From: JALZUR01 sp965205365
GTDB lineage: Bacteria; Bdellovibrionota; Bdellovibrionia; Bdellovibrionales; UBA1609
Reading direction: 5' to 3'
DNA: 64,000 nucleotides
NCBI GenBank assembly: GCA_965205365.1
Contig: CBDBGT010000011.1
Location: 434,001-498,000, forward strand
In this document: positions 45,272 through 54,656 of the stretch, in pieces
Position numbering within the stretch: the first letter of the stretch is position 1
How the letters are laid out: every line of letters begins with the position of its first letter
The notes under the pieces: model-generated
What the model saw: the letters and a program-made list of their open reading frames with translations, nothing else
Databases searched by the model: none
What the model was told of the DNA's origin: nothing
Position numbers and translations under genes: made by a program

Positions 45272-46432
45272 TTATAAGCCTAAAAAGTCCTTAAGAGTAT
45301 CTACCCTATCTAAAGACTCCCATGTAAAATCTACATCTGTTCTACCAAAGTGACCGTATACTGCTGTTTTTTGAAAACCTGGCTCTCTTAGTTTAAACTG
45401 TGAAATAATTTTTCCAGGACGAAGGTCCCAGAGTTTTATAGCTACATCTTCTAATTTATCTATTGAAACCTTAGAAGTTCCATAATCTTGAACAGAAATA
45501 CTTGTAGGTTTGGCAACACCAATTGTATAAGAAAGCTGAACCAAACATTTTTCCAACACCCCTATTGATACTAAGCTTTTAGCAATATTTCTAGCTGCAT
45601 AAGCAGCTGATCTATCAACTTTTGTAGCGTCTTTACCAGAAAAAGCTCCACCACCATGAGCACCATAACCACCATAAGTGTCTACAATAATTTTACGACC
45701 TGTTAACCCACAGTCCCCTTGAGGGCCACCAATTACAAATCGCCCTGTTGGGTTGATATGAAATTTTGTATTATTTGTAATTAAATGAGCAGGCAAAACT
45801 TCTTTAACAAGCTCTTCTCTAATAAATTCTTGAACTTGTGTTTGAGTTACCTCTGGAGAATGTTGAGTAGATAAAACAACTGTATCAATCTCTTTTACTT
45901 TATTGTCTTCATAATAAACCGTAATTTGTGATTTACTGTCTGGCCATATAAAGTCAGCTTTTCCTGACTTGCGTTTTTCAGCCAACACTCTTAAAAGCTC
46001 ATGAGATAAAGAAAGCGTATGCGGCATAAAAGTTTTAGATTCATTTATAGCAAAACCAAACATTATCCCCTGATCACCAGCACCTATCTGGTCTTCAGAG
46101 TCAGCATCAACACCCATTGCAATATCAGAGGATTGTTTATGAAGTGTATTTATCACAGCGCAAGTTTTGTAATCAAAACCTTTTTCATTTGAATCATAAC
46201 CAATATTTTTAACTGTATTTTTAACAATCTCTGAAACATCAACATGGCCTTGAGTTGAAATTTCACCTGCAACTATAACAACACCTGTTGTAATCATTGT
46301 TTCACATGCCACACGACTTAATGGATCTTGAGCAAGTAATGCATCCAAAATACCATCAGAAATTTGATCTGCCATTTTATCAGGATGACCTTCAGAAACA
46401 GATTCACTTGTAAAAAAACCTTTTGAAATCAC
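45272..46432 (-). CDS. metK: S-adenosylmethionine synthetase
   Basis: About 386 residues. Motifs are TSESVSEGHPDKMADQISDG (ATP/Met site), GAGDQGIMFGFA and the P-loop-like GGGAFSGKDATKVDRSAAY. It makes SAM from ATP and methionine. The open frame extends to 46474, but the GTG at 46432 gives the family's usual N-terminus (ISKGFFTSESVSEGH) and has an AAAAGG just upstream, so it is preferred. It is joined to lepA with no gap. Confidence 0.95.
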   Translation of the reverse strand: MISKGFFTSESVSEGHPDKMADQISDGILDALLAQDPLSRVACETMITTGVVIVAGEISTQGHVDVSEIVKNTVKNIGYDSNEKGFDYKTCAVINTLHKQSSDIAMGVDADSEDQIGAGDQGIMFGFAINESKTFMPHTLSLSHELLRVLAEKRKSGKADFIWPDSKSQITVYYEDNKVKEIDTVVLSTQHSPEVTQTQVQEFIREELVKEVLPAHLITNNTKFHINPTGRFVIGGPQGDCGLTGRKIIVDTYGGYGAHGGGAFSGKDATKVDRSAAYAARNIAKSLVSIGVLEKCLVQLSYTIGVAKPTSISVQDYGTSKVSIDKLEDVAIKLWDLRPGKIISQFKLREPGFQKTAVYGHFGRTDVDFTWESLDRVDTLKDFLGL

Positions 46433-46502
46433 AGACCTTTTCCCCCTTCTTACATAAAAACGGAAACTTAGCATATGAGGGTTCTTTGAAGCAATATAGA
46501 GA

Positions 46503-46533
46503 CAAAAAAAAGTAGGCCTTTAAAAGGCTTACA
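46503..46533 (-). terminator. Rho-independent terminator of hpf
   Basis: On the minus strand GTAAGCCTTT-taaa-GGCCTAC pairs with one mismatch and is followed by TTTTTTTTGTC. It lies 30 nt after the hpf stop and before metK. Confidence 0.75.
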
Positions 46534-46563
46534 TCATTTTTCACTCAAGTTTTTAAGAGCAGT

Positions 46564-46938
46564 TTATGATATTTTTTTAATTTCTCCTAGAAAACCAGCA
46601 TTTTCCATGATTTCATTCTTAAGCTCCCTTTTGGCTTTCCGCCTCTCTCTTCGAAATCCATGGGTTGAAAGCTTTAATTTATTAACCTGAGAAATTATTT
46701 TATCAACAGCTCTATCAAATGAATCTGTTAAATCATTTGTTGATGCTGAGGCTCTAACTTCTATTTTACCAAGTACACAAACTTCCACTGAATAAAAGGC
46801 ACCTTCTTTTGATGTGCACACATCAACTTTTAAAACACTAAAAGGAGGCCTTTGAATTTTTTCAAGCCTTGCCTTAACGTAAGTTTCAAAATACTCAGAT
46901 TTTGCTGTCCCCTTCTTATTGTGATATCTCACTAGCAT
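46564..46938 (-). CDS. hpf: Ribosome hibernation promoting factor (HPF/YfiA family)
   Basis: About 124 residues, the short form: an alpha/beta S30EA-type domain with YFETYVKARLEKIQRPPFSVLKVDV and DLTDSFDRAVDKIISQVNKLK, and a basic C-terminal end. It binds the 30S decoding region in stationary phase. It is somewhat divergent (SAFE-type motifs are weak). ATG 46938 has GGGAGAAG upstream; the ORF extends to 46959 without support. Confidence 0.85.
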   Translation of the reverse strand: MLVRYHNKKGTAKSEYFETYVKARLEKIQRPPFSVLKVDVCTSKEGAFYSVEVCVLGKIEVRASASTNDLTDSFDRAVDKIISQVNKLKLSTHGFRRERRKAKRELKNEIMENAGFLGEIKKIS

Positions 46939-47140
46939 ATTCTTCTCCCTTATAAACATACACCTAACAATAACCTATCGGAGGATTTAAAGAATTCTTA
47001 AGGCAGCTCAAATTGAGTCAAAAATAGACTAATTTTGAGACAAAAATGACCCTTACCTTTCACACAGCACTTAAAGAATAAGAAATAAAACCTTTCTAAC
47101 ACTCCTTACTTGATTTATAATTTAAAATGAAAGCAGTCTT

Positions 47141-47566
47141 TTATAATGATCTACTATTTTTTTCAAAATCCAGTAAAAACCTTTTAGTATCAACTCCCCC
47201 ATACCCTGAATAGTTTCCCAGGCCACCTAAAGACTGGACCACCCTGTGACAAGGTATAAAAAAAACTACTTTGTTTTTAGCCATGGCTGTGCCCACAGCT
47301 CGACTAGCATTTTTATACCCTGCCTTTAAACCCAAGTCTTTATAGGTAATTGTTTTACCTATAGGAACTTTAATAAGTTTTGCATATACTTTTTCTTGAA
47401 ATTCAGACAAAAATTCAATTTTTGTAAAATCAAATTCAAATTCACCAGGAACATAGTTTGAGTAACAGTCTTTTTTAATAAAACTTGCCTCTTTAATCCA
47501 TTTACCCGAATCTATTTTTAACTCTAACCCTAAATTAAAAAATGATCTTTTCACTATTTTCATCAA
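47141..47566 (-). CDS. ogt: O6-methylguanine-DNA methyltransferase (Ogt/MGMT)
   Basis: 141 residues. The methyl-accepting Cys is in FFIPCHRVVQSLGGLGNYSGYGG, with the DNA-binding helix KVPIGKTITYKDLGLKAGYKNASRAVGTAM before it. It removes O6-alkyl groups from guanine in a one-time reaction. It is shorter than Ada C-terminal/Ogt proteins (about 170 aa) because the N-terminal domain is abbreviated. It stands alone on the minus strand. Confidence 0.93.
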   Translation of the reverse strand: MMKIVKRSFFNLGLELKIDSGKWIKEASFIKKDCYSNYVPGEFEFDFTKIEFLSEFQEKVYAKLIKVPIGKTITYKDLGLKAGYKNASRAVGTAMAKNKVVFFIPCHRVVQSLGGLGNYSGYGGVDTKRFLLDFEKNSRSL

Positions 47567-47930
47567 GGCCCCTATATATTAAAAAAGCTTACCACCAATT
47601 AAGAAAAATCATCTCCCAGTATATATTATCAAGGATTTATAAATGTTTATACTTATTATAGGCATAAGGGCAAAGTCTAAATTTTTAAAAACTCTTTTTA
47701 AGTTACAGCTAAACCCCTTTATAACCCCATGACATTAATCCTTAACAGTACTTTTATTTGTCTATTTATACTATTAAACTTAGAATGTACAATATACTTG
47801 CAAAGTTTGTACTTTTCCAAGAAATCTACACCTAAACTTTAATTTAAAGACTCTATGAACATTTCACAATGTGGCTAGTTCCTTAAAATCTAAGTGGACA
47901 CAGCACAATATATTCTGTAGTGATTTAGCT
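47567..47930. other. 364-nt intergenic region between ogt and prs
   Basis: Divergent promoters must lie here. No RNA gene or clear operator was recognised. The frame of prs extends upstream to 47871, but the family's normal start is at 47931. Confidence 0.5.
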
Positions 47931-48878
47931 ATGTCAAAAATCAAAATTATTACAGGAAACTCAAACCCCAGTTTTGCAAAAGCAGTTGCTCAAGCTGCAG
48001 AAATCAACCTTGGAGACTGTATAATCAGCCACTTTGCTGATGGAGAAAGCCAAGTTGAGATACACGAAAGCATGAGAGGATGTGATGTTTTTGTTATACA
48101 AAGCACATGCCCTCCAGTAAATGAAAACTATATGGAGCTTTTTATCATGCTTGATGCCTTAAAAAGAGCCTCAACAAAATCCATTACAGCTGTAATGCCA
48201 TACTACGGCTACGCAAGACAAGATCGAAAAGTTCGTCCAAGGGTTCCTATATCAGCAAAATGTGTTTCTGACCTTCTTCAAACTGCTGGAGCTGATCGAA
48301 TTCTATCTGTAGACCTCCACTCAACTCAAATTCAAGGCTTTGTAAATTGCCCTTTTGACCATTTGTATGCCATTCCAACTTTAGCTAATAAATTTAAAAA
48401 AGCTCACGGCTCTAGCCATGATTTTGTGGTTCTAAGCCCAGATGCTGGAGGGGTTGAGCGTGCTCGAGCTTTTGCTAAAAGATTAGGCTGCTCCATTGCC
48501 ATTGTAGATAAAAGACGCTTAGGGGCTAATGAAGCCAAGGCCTATAATCTAATTGGTAATGTAGATGGTAAAAAAGCTATAGTTGTAGATGATATTGTTG
48601 ACACAGCAGGCACTTTAACTGAGGGCTGTGGTCTTATTAAAACTAATGGGGCTAAAAATATTTATGCCGTCATCACCCACCCTCTTCTTTCAGAGCCTGC
48701 CATATCTAGAATCAAGGAAAGCCCCATTGAAGAACTTTGGGTAACAGACACTATACCACTGTCTAAGGAGGCTAAGGCTCTAACAAAGATTAAAGTGGCC
48801 TCTGTGGCTCCTCTTGTTGCCGAAGCTATAAAAAGAATTCATGGAAATAATTCTGTAAGCACACTCTTTGAAAGCTAA
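47931..48878 (+). CDS. prs: Ribose-phosphate pyrophosphokinase (PRPP synthetase)
   Basis: 315 residues from MSKIKIITGNSNPSFA, the usual length and N-terminus. Family blocks are FADGESQVEI, YYGYARQDRK, LSVDLHSTQIQGFVNCPFDHL and the PRPP-binding loop AIVVDDIVDTAGTLT. It makes PRPP from ATP and ribose-5-phosphate for nucleotide, His and Trp synthesis. It begins a plus-strand run prs-rplY-pth-ychF. Confidence 0.96.
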   Translation: MSKIKIITGNSNPSFAKAVAQAAEINLGDCIISHFADGESQVEIHESMRGCDVFVIQSTCPPVNENYMELFIMLDALKRASTKSITAVMPYYGYARQDRKVRPRVPISAKCVSDLLQTAGADRILSVDLHSTQIQGFVNCPFDHLYAIPTLANKFKKAHGSSHDFVVLSPDAGGVERARAFAKRLGCSIAIVDKRRLGANEAKAYNLIGNVDGKKAIVVDDIVDTAGTLTEGCGLIKTNGAKNIYAVITHPLLSEPAISRIKESPIEELWVTDTIPLSKEAKALTKIKVASVAPLVAEAIKRIHGNNSVSTLFES

Positions 48879-48948
48879 TCTTTTGACGATGATATAAAAA
48901 AAGTATACAAAAGTTATCTTTAAATTAAAATAAATTCTAGGGGTATAT

Positions 48949-49581
48949 ATGAGCCAAAACACTATTGAAGTAACAAATCGAACAGCAATGAGAACTGTCA
49001 ATATAAAAGGCCGAAAGGAAGGATTCGTTCCAGCAATAGTTTACGGCCCAAAACAAGAGTCTACTCCTCTTTTCATTCCAAATAAATTTTTCGTTTTTAA
49101 TGGAACAAGAAATGATGACAATACAATCTACACTTTAAAAGGCGCCTTAGATGGAACCAAGGTGATGATTAAAAAAATTGCTAAAAACCCCCTTGGAAGC
49201 AAAGTCAATCATGTTGATTTATACGCTCTAGATATGACTAAATCTGTAAGAATTGAAGTTGAATTTAATTTTCAAGGTGAGCCTGAGGGTGTTAAAGAAA
49301 ATGGCGGGCTTTTACAAATACTTAGAAGAACTATTGAAATGGAGTGCCCAGCTTCAGACATTCCAGAGTCAATCACTGTTGATATTTCAAACTTAAAAAT
49401 TGGTGACACTTTAAAAATAAGCGACGTCACCGTTGATCCAAAATATGCTGTGATCTCTGCTCCAGAATATGCTGTGATTTCTGTAATTGAGCCTAAAGCT
49501 GATGATGAAGATGACACTGCTAAAACCGTTGAAGCAACTGCTGTTGATCCTGAGCCTAGTACTGATACGAAGCCTAAGTAA
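48949..49581 (+). CDS. rplY: 50S ribosomal protein L25/general stress protein Ctc
   Basis: 210 residues: an N-terminal 5S-rRNA-binding L25 domain (about 1-90) and the Ctc/TL5 C-terminal beta-domain (VEVEFNFQGEPEGVKENGGLLQI...ECPASDIPESITVDISNLKIGDTLKISDV). An acidic tail (DDEDDT) closes it. It binds 5S rRNA in the large subunit. It lies 70 nt after prs and 10 nt before pth, the widespread prs-ctc-pth order. Confidence 0.95.
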   Translation: MSQNTIEVTNRTAMRTVNIKGRKEGFVPAIVYGPKQESTPLFIPNKFFVFNGTRNDDNTIYTLKGALDGTKVMIKKIAKNPLGSKVNHVDLYALDMTKSVRIEVEFNFQGEPEGVKENGGLLQILRRTIEMECPASDIPESITVDISNLKIGDTLKISDVTVDPKYAVISAPEYAVISVIEPKADDEDDTAKTVEATAVDPEPSTDTKPK

Positions 49582-49591
49582 TATATTTAAA

Positions 49592-50161
49592 ATGAAATTT
49601 ATTGTTGGGCTCGGAAACCCTGGTCTAAAATACTTATTCACAAGACACAATATTGGCTTCATGGCCATAGATTACTTAGCTAAAGGATCAAATTTTAAAG
49701 AAAAATGGAAAAGTCATTTTTATAAGATATCTTTAGATTCTAAACATGTTATATTGCAAAAGCCTATGTCATTTATGAACCTTTCAGGTGGTCCTGTTGA
49801 ACAAGGTCTTTCATTTTTTAAATGCAGTTTAGAAAAAGACTTACTAGTTATTCAAGATGATATTGCAATGCCTTTTGGAGCCATAAGGCTTCAACAAAAC
49901 CGCTCTGCAGGTGGCCACAACGGGATCAAAGACATTACTCAAAAACTCGGCTCTCAAGACTATACTCGCCTTAAAGTTGGTGTAGGTATGCCTTTAAATG
50001 ACTCTGTTCATAAATATGTTTTAAGTGAGTTTTCAAAAAAAGAGCAAAAAGAAATACCATTTTTACTAAATGATATTGAACAAACCGTAAAAAGTTTTAT
50101 AAAGTATGGCCTGAGTAAAGCTGCAAATTTACATAATAGAAAGGAGCTTCCAAAGCTTTAA
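49592..50161 (+). CDS. pth: Peptidyl-tRNA hydrolase
   Basis: 189 residues starting MKFIVGLGNPG. Catalytic and binding motifs are TRHNIGFMAID (His), QKPMSFMNLSGG, VIQDDIAMPFG (Asp) and SAGGHNGIKDI. It recycles tRNA from prematurely released peptidyl-tRNA. The longer open frame beginning at 49487 overlaps rplY in another frame and lacks family sequence, so it is rejected. Confidence 0.96.
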   Translation: MKFIVGLGNPGLKYLFTRHNIGFMAIDYLAKGSNFKEKWKSHFYKISLDSKHVILQKPMSFMNLSGGPVEQGLSFFKCSLEKDLLVIQDDIAMPFGAIRLQQNRSAGGHNGIKDITQKLGSQDYTRLKVGVGMPLNDSVHKYVLSEFSKKEQKEIPFLLNDIEQTVKSFIKYGLSKAANLHNRKELPKL

Positions 50162-50176
50162 AAAAGGATTCATGAA

Positions 50177-51274
50177 ATGATGTTACAAGTCGGAATTGTT
50201 GGTTTACCAAATGTTGGCAAAAGCACTCTTTTTAATGCCCTCTCACCTGGTGGTGCGGAAGCTAGCAACTATCCATTCTGCACCATTGATCCAAATATTG
50301 GCATTGTTGAGGTTCCAGACCGTAGAATAGAGCAGATAACAAAGCTGATCACACCGCAAAAAGTTGTTCCGACTGTTATAGAGTTTGTGGATATAGCAGG
50401 GCTTGTTGCTGGGGCGAGTAAGGGGGAAGGGCTTGGGAATCAGTTTCTTGGAAATATTCGTGAAACAGATGCCATTGTTCATTTAGTAAGGTGTTTTAAT
50501 GACCCTAATATTACCCATGTATCAGAAAGTATTGATCCTATTAGAGATATTCAGATCATTGATACAGAGCTTGCTTTAGCGGATTTAGGCTCAGTGGAAA
50601 AAAAATTACAAAAAACAACCAAACTTACAAAAACCATGAACAATAAGGAAAAAAACTTTGAAATAAAAGTATTGACAAAAATCTTAAAATTTCTAGAAGA
50701 AGGCCTTCCCATTAGATCTGCAGTTTTTGATGATGGTGAGCAGTTAGCCATTAAAAACTTTCAACTTTTAACCTCTAAGCCTGTTATTTTTTTATGTAAT
50801 GTTGATGAAAACTCTATTACTCAAGGCAATGAGCACTCTAAAAAAGTTTTTGACTTTGCCAAAACTCAAGGGCAGCAGTCTTTAATACTTTGTAACTCTG
50901 TTGAGTCAGAACTTGCAGAACTTGCGTCTGAAAATAAAGCAGAGTTTTTAGAAAGTTTAGGTTTAAAAAAACCAGGCCTAAATAGATTGATTAATGAAGC
51001 TTATAACCTTTTAGAATTAGAAACTTACTTCACTGCTGGTGTTAAAGAAGTCAGAGCTTGGACTATTAAAAAAGGCACTAAGGCTCCACAAGCAGCAGGT
51101 AAAATTCATAGTGATTTTGAACGAGGCTTTATTCGAGCTGAAACTTTTCACTGCACTGATCTTTTTAATTTTGGAAGCAAGCAAAAAATTAAAGAAGCTG
51201 GCAAACTAAGGTCTGAAGGAAAAGAATATGTTGTCCAAGATGGTGATATTATGGATTTTAGATTCAATGTGTAA
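50177..51274 (+). CDS. ychF: Ribosome-binding ATPase/GTPase YchF (Obg family)
   Basis: 365 residues, the normal length. It has the P-loop GIVGLPNVGKSTLFNAL, the switch region DIAGLVAGASKGEGLGNQFL, a coiled-coil insertion (about 130-200) and a C-terminal TGS domain (IHSDFERGFIRAETFHC...GKEYVVQDGDIMDFRFNV). It binds ribosomes and favours ATP. It lies 16 nt after pth, at the end of the plus-strand run. Confidence 0.96.
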   Translation: MMLQVGIVGLPNVGKSTLFNALSPGGAEASNYPFCTIDPNIGIVEVPDRRIEQITKLITPQKVVPTVIEFVDIAGLVAGASKGEGLGNQFLGNIRETDAIVHLVRCFNDPNITHVSESIDPIRDIQIIDTELALADLGSVEKKLQKTTKLTKTMNNKEKNFEIKVLTKILKFLEEGLPIRSAVFDDGEQLAIKNFQLLTSKPVIFLCNVDENSITQGNEHSKKVFDFAKTQGQQSLILCNSVESELAELASENKAEFLESLGLKKPGLNRLINEAYNLLELETYFTAGVKEVRAWTIKKGTKAPQAAGKIHSDFERGFIRAETFHCTDLFNFGSKQKIKEAGKLRSEGKEYVVQDGDIMDFRFNV

Positions 51275-51356
51275 AGATTTAATAAGTTTGGCCTATTGTT
51301 TATAATTTTCTCTTTTTAATATAAATGCCGCTGCTGGTTACTCTTTTTTTTAGTTG

Positions 51357-51635
51357 CTAATCAACACTACTTAGTTTGCAGGCCTCTTTATTCATAAATT
51401 TAGCCATAATGATATCTTTTTCAGAAATTCCTCCTGTATCATGAGTAGTAAGTTGAACTAAAACCTTATTGTATACATTAAACCATTCAGGGTGATGACA
51501 TATTGCTTCAGCCTTATGAGCTACAGATGTCATAAAAGAAAATGCTTCTTTAAAGTCTTTAAAAAAAAAATCTTTTTTCAATGCCTCTTTTCCTAAATCA
51601 TTAAAAATCTTGCTCCAACCTTTTACTTCTTCCAT
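51357..51635 (-). CDS. phhB: Pterin-4a-carbinolamine dehydratase
   Basis: 92 residues. The signature is AICHHPEWFNVYNKVLVQLTTHDTGGISEKD, with the paired His and the Trp used in dehydration of 4a-hydroxy-tetrahydrobiopterin. It regenerates pterin cofactor for aromatic hydroxylases; the partner enzyme is not in this window. It is convergent with ychF and transcribed alone. Confidence 0.93.
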   Translation of the reverse strand: MEEVKGWSKIFNDLGKEALKKDFFFKDFKEAFSFMTSVAHKAEAICHHPEWFNVYNKVLVQLTTHDTGGISEKDIIMAKFMNKEACKLSSVD

Positions 51636-51887
51636 TTTAAACCCTTCATATAAATAAGTACTTTAGTTAAATTATACGATTAAGCCTAAGCCACTACAAT
51701 TAAATAAAGAGCCAACCGCTTCCTTTTATCTAGATGATTTTAAATATTTTTATTTATATCATTTTTATGATTTAATTTAAATTCAATAAGCTTTATGCTT
51801 ATAAATACGGCAATTATCCCTATCTTCTTTAGACACTTAAAAAAAACATTAGCTTTCTAATTTCTTGTATTCTAAAATAAATTTAAT

Positions 51888-52487
51888 ATGAAATACATAA
51901 ATAAACTAATACCAATTATTCTTTTTTCCGTTAATGCTTTCTCTTATGAGACTTTTTTAAATTCACCGTCTCTTTTAAATGGCAATGAATATGATCTTTC
52001 AGCTACTAGTAAATTCTTTTCTGGTAAGCAAAAAGGCGCACACTTAATAGGAACCATTGATCTTCCATTTACACAAGAAACAAATCTTCGGTTTTACGGC
52101 GGCATTGCTTCTTTAGATTTTAGCATTGGTGGAAGCCTGAAATGGATTCCCGTTAAAATAAACCGAAAAAATCAGTTTAATTTTGGCGGCGTTATAAGCG
52201 CCGAATACAAAAAAGATAATAAAACTAATGCCTTTTTACTCAGAACAACTCCATTTATAAGTAAAGAATTCTCATGGGAGCTAGGTTTTTTACAACCCTA
52301 TATAGCTCTTCCACTAGGTGTCCTTGCTACTGACTCCACTTCAAGGATAACTTCACAATTTGTAATAGGCTCAAAAATAAAATTTGATTCTATAACCTAT
52401 ATGTCTTTTTCTACTGAAGGTGGATTTGACATTAAAAATACTGACTCTTACCTTGCTATTATGGCAACAGTTCTCCTTGGAAAATAA
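51888..52487 (+). CDS. Small outer-membrane beta-barrel protein
   Basis: 199 residues with a signal peptide (about 1-19, MKYINKLIPIILFSVNAFS) and repeated amphipathic strands (NLRFYGGIASLDFSIGGSLKW, FNFGGVISAEYKKD, FVIGSKIKFDSITYMSFSTEGGFDI, ending YLAIMATVLLGK). An 8-10-stranded barrel is likely. No specific family is recognised. It ends 2 nt before the 3' end of the convergent rlmI-like gene. Confidence 0.75.
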   Translation: MKYINKLIPIILFSVNAFSYETFLNSPSLLNGNEYDLSATSKFFSGKQKGAHLIGTIDLPFTQETNLRFYGGIASLDFSIGGSLKWIPVKINRKNQFNFGGVISAEYKKDNKTNAFLLRTTPFISKEFSWELGFLQPYIALPLGVLATDSTSRITSQFVIGSKIKFDSITYMSFSTEGGFDIKNTDSYLAIMATVLLGK

Positions 52488-52489
52488 TC

Positions 52490-53650
52490 TTAATCTAAAA
52501 CTATATGCATAAACTTTAAATAGCGAAGCTCTTCACAAACATGTGGATATGGATGATCTAACCCTTGCCCTGAAACTCTCAATACCTTACCCTTTCTATT
52601 ACATAAAGATAGTGCACTTAAAACAATTTCTCTAAAATCTTTAAATGATATCTGACTAGAGCATGAGCTCAAAACTAAATCTCCACCACTTTTTACATGT
52701 CTTGCCCCATTTAAAAAAAGATTTATATACTTTTTAACTGCCTGTTTTTTTGAATCTTTAGACGAAGTCATTGATGGAGGGTCAATAATAATAATATCAG
52801 CTTTCATTTTACACTCAGCCTTTAAAAATTCAAAAGCATCACAACACACCCCCTCATGTTTACTTTCACATAAGCCATTAATTTTCCAATTAACCACAGC
52901 CTGTTTAATGGCCCCTTTTGAAATATCCACACTATAAACCTTTAAAGCTCCACCAATTCCTGCATAAATAGAAAAACCCCCTGTATATGAAAATATATTC
53001 CAAACGGTTTTACCTTTACTCAAGTTTCCTACATATTCTCTATTGTCTCTTTGATCCAAAAAAAATCCTGTTTTTTGAGCTTTCACTAAATCAGCTTCAA
53101 AAAGAATGTTATTTTCCTTAAACCTAAGTGTAGTTGTCTGTAACGCATTTCCAGCTAAAACTTTTAATGGATTCTTATTTTGTCTAGATTTAAGTACAAT
53201 GGTTTTAAACCTCTTATCTAACTTTAAGACCAAGTCAGCAATAGGAAGATTCAACCAAAACTTTTCCATACCTTCACCATCAAATTGAAAAACAACAACA
53301 CTATTATAAACATCACAAACAAAACCAGCAAAACCATCACCCTCACCTGCAATCAAACGATATCCATTGGTTTTTGAGGCTTTTAATGTTTTTCTTATGG
53401 AGTAGGCTTTAATCAACTCTTCATTGATTTTTTTTGTAGAGATTAAAGTAAAGCCTAATATTCGAAACCCAAGTCTACTTGTTGGATCGTAAACACCTTT
53501 ACAAACCTCACCCTTAGCATCTACCATACTTGCAAAGGAAGGCTTACCCTGGGGATCACCTTGTATCAATTCAAAGGCATCCTTATACACCCATGGATAC
53601 CCTTGTTTTAACTTCTTCCTCAACGCTCTTCTTAGCTTAAGCTTAACCAT
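52490..53650 (-). CDS. RlmI-family 23S rRNA (cytosine-C5) methyltransferase
   Basis: About 386 residues: an N-terminal PUA-like domain (LRRALRKKLKQGYPWVYKDAF), the RlmI EEHEAD-like central strand region (LKSRQNKNPLKVLAGNAL) and a class I SAM domain with VWNIFSYTGGFSIYAG and IIIDPPSMTSS. It probably methylates 23S rRNA C1962 or an equivalent, by family. ATG 53650 has AGGAG about 10 nt upstream; the open frame from 53680 would overlap the end of the preceding epmA-like gene. The two are tightly coupled. Confidence 0.88.
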   Translation of the reverse strand: MVKLKLRRALRKKLKQGYPWVYKDAFELIQGDPQGKPSFASMVDAKGEVCKGVYDPTSRLGFRILGFTLISTKKINEELIKAYSIRKTLKASKTNGYRLIAGEGDGFAGFVCDVYNSVVVFQFDGEGMEKFWLNLPIADLVLKLDKRFKTIVLKSRQNKNPLKVLAGNALQTTTLRFKENNILFEADLVKAQKTGFFLDQRDNREYVGNLSKGKTVWNIFSYTGGFSIYAGIGGALKVYSVDISKGAIKQAVVNWKINGLCESKHEGVCCDAFEFLKAECKMKADIIIIDPPSMTSSKDSKKQAVKKYINLFLNGARHVKSGGDLVLSSCSSQISFKDFREIVLSALSLCNRKGKVLRVSGQGLDHPYPHVCEELRYLKFMHIVLD

Positions 53651-53667
53651 TGAATGAAAACTCCTAT

Positions 53668-54582
53668 TCAAAAAGGCCATACTTTTATATTGTTATTTTC
53701 GACATTTGAAATTAAACTAAACACCCTTTCAAGTCCTATAGCAATGCCAACACCTTTTTTAAGCTTTGTTTCCTTAGTAAGCTTGATTAAAACTTCATCA
53801 ACAGGATGCTCATTAAATCCCAAAATCACTCTTTCTTCATTTTCCTTTTTCCAACGCCTTTGTATCTCTTTTTCACAAAAAAGTTCATCATAGCCATTCC
53901 CAAGCTCAACACCTTTATAAAAAATCTCAAACCTCTGGGCCCAACCTTTATCATTAATTTTTGCAAGAGCTGCCAGCTGTGGTGGATAATTTTCCAACAA
54001 CAATAACGACTCCTTGCACAATAATGGCTCAATTAAATCCAGATATATCATTTGATAAAGGTCATTCCATGAGTAAGTTTCTTTGTATTTAATATTATGA
54101 AAATCAAGGGTTTCTTTTAAAAAATCTTTACCTGAGTTTGGCCTAAGCTTAAAGCCTGTAAAAGTGTAGAAAGCATCATCAAGCTTCACCCTCTTATGCT
54201 CTAAGTTCTTAAAAAATCTTTGAAACAATTCCAAGGTCAAATCTTTAAGGCCTTCAAAGCTTTCTCCTGCCATATAAAACTCAAGCACTGTAAACTCTAA
54301 AAGGTGCAACCCCCCTAGTTTTTCTTTTCTAAAGCTTTTTGAAATTTCAAAAAGCTTCCCACTAAGGCCTGAAAGCCACAACTTTTTTAAAGCCAACTCA
54401 GGACTTGTTGGAAGATATAAACCTTCCCCTTCTACCTTAAAAGCCATAAGTGTTGACTCCATAGCCCCTGTAGGGACTAATATTGGCGTTCTAACATTTA
54501 AAAAACCTTCTGATTCAAAATATTCAGAGATTTCTTTTAAGAATATAAGCCAGCTCTTGTAGTAGTTTAGATTTGGTTCCAT
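53668..54582 (-). CDS. epmA: EpmA-like elongation factor P lysyl-ligase (GenX/PoxA)
   Basis: 304 residues, a class II lysyl-tRNA-synthetase catalytic core without the anticodon-binding domain. Motif 2 is FEISKSFRKEKLGGLHLLEFTVLEFY, motif 3 ends GIAIGLERVFSLIS, and the substrate region is GVELGNGYDELF. EpmA attaches beta-lysine to EF-P so that ribosomes can pass polyproline stretches. EF-P and EpmB are not in the window, so the assignment rests on sequence alone. Confidence 0.85.
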   Translation of the reverse strand: MEPNLNYYKSWLIFLKEISEYFESEGFLNVRTPILVPTGAMESTLMAFKVEGEGLYLPTSPELALKKLWLSGLSGKLFEISKSFRKEKLGGLHLLEFTVLEFYMAGESFEGLKDLTLELFQRFFKNLEHKRVKLDDAFYTFTGFKLRPNSGKDFLKETLDFHNIKYKETYSWNDLYQMIYLDLIEPLLCKESLLLLENYPPQLAALAKINDKGWAQRFEIFYKGVELGNGYDELFCEKEIQRRWKKENEERVILGFNEHPVDEVLIKLTKETKLKKGVGIAIGLERVFSLISNVENNNIKVWPF

Positions 54583-54656
54583 TTATACACTTTTACATTG
54601 TTAAAGCTTGACGGGAAAGCTTCTTTTGATAGATTGCTTCTAAGGAGAAACTAAAT

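Noticed and set aside
49487..49591. N-terminal extension of pth (MSLKLMMKM...)
   Set aside because: It overlaps rplY in another frame and no family member has it; MKFIVGLGNPG at 49592 is the canonical start.
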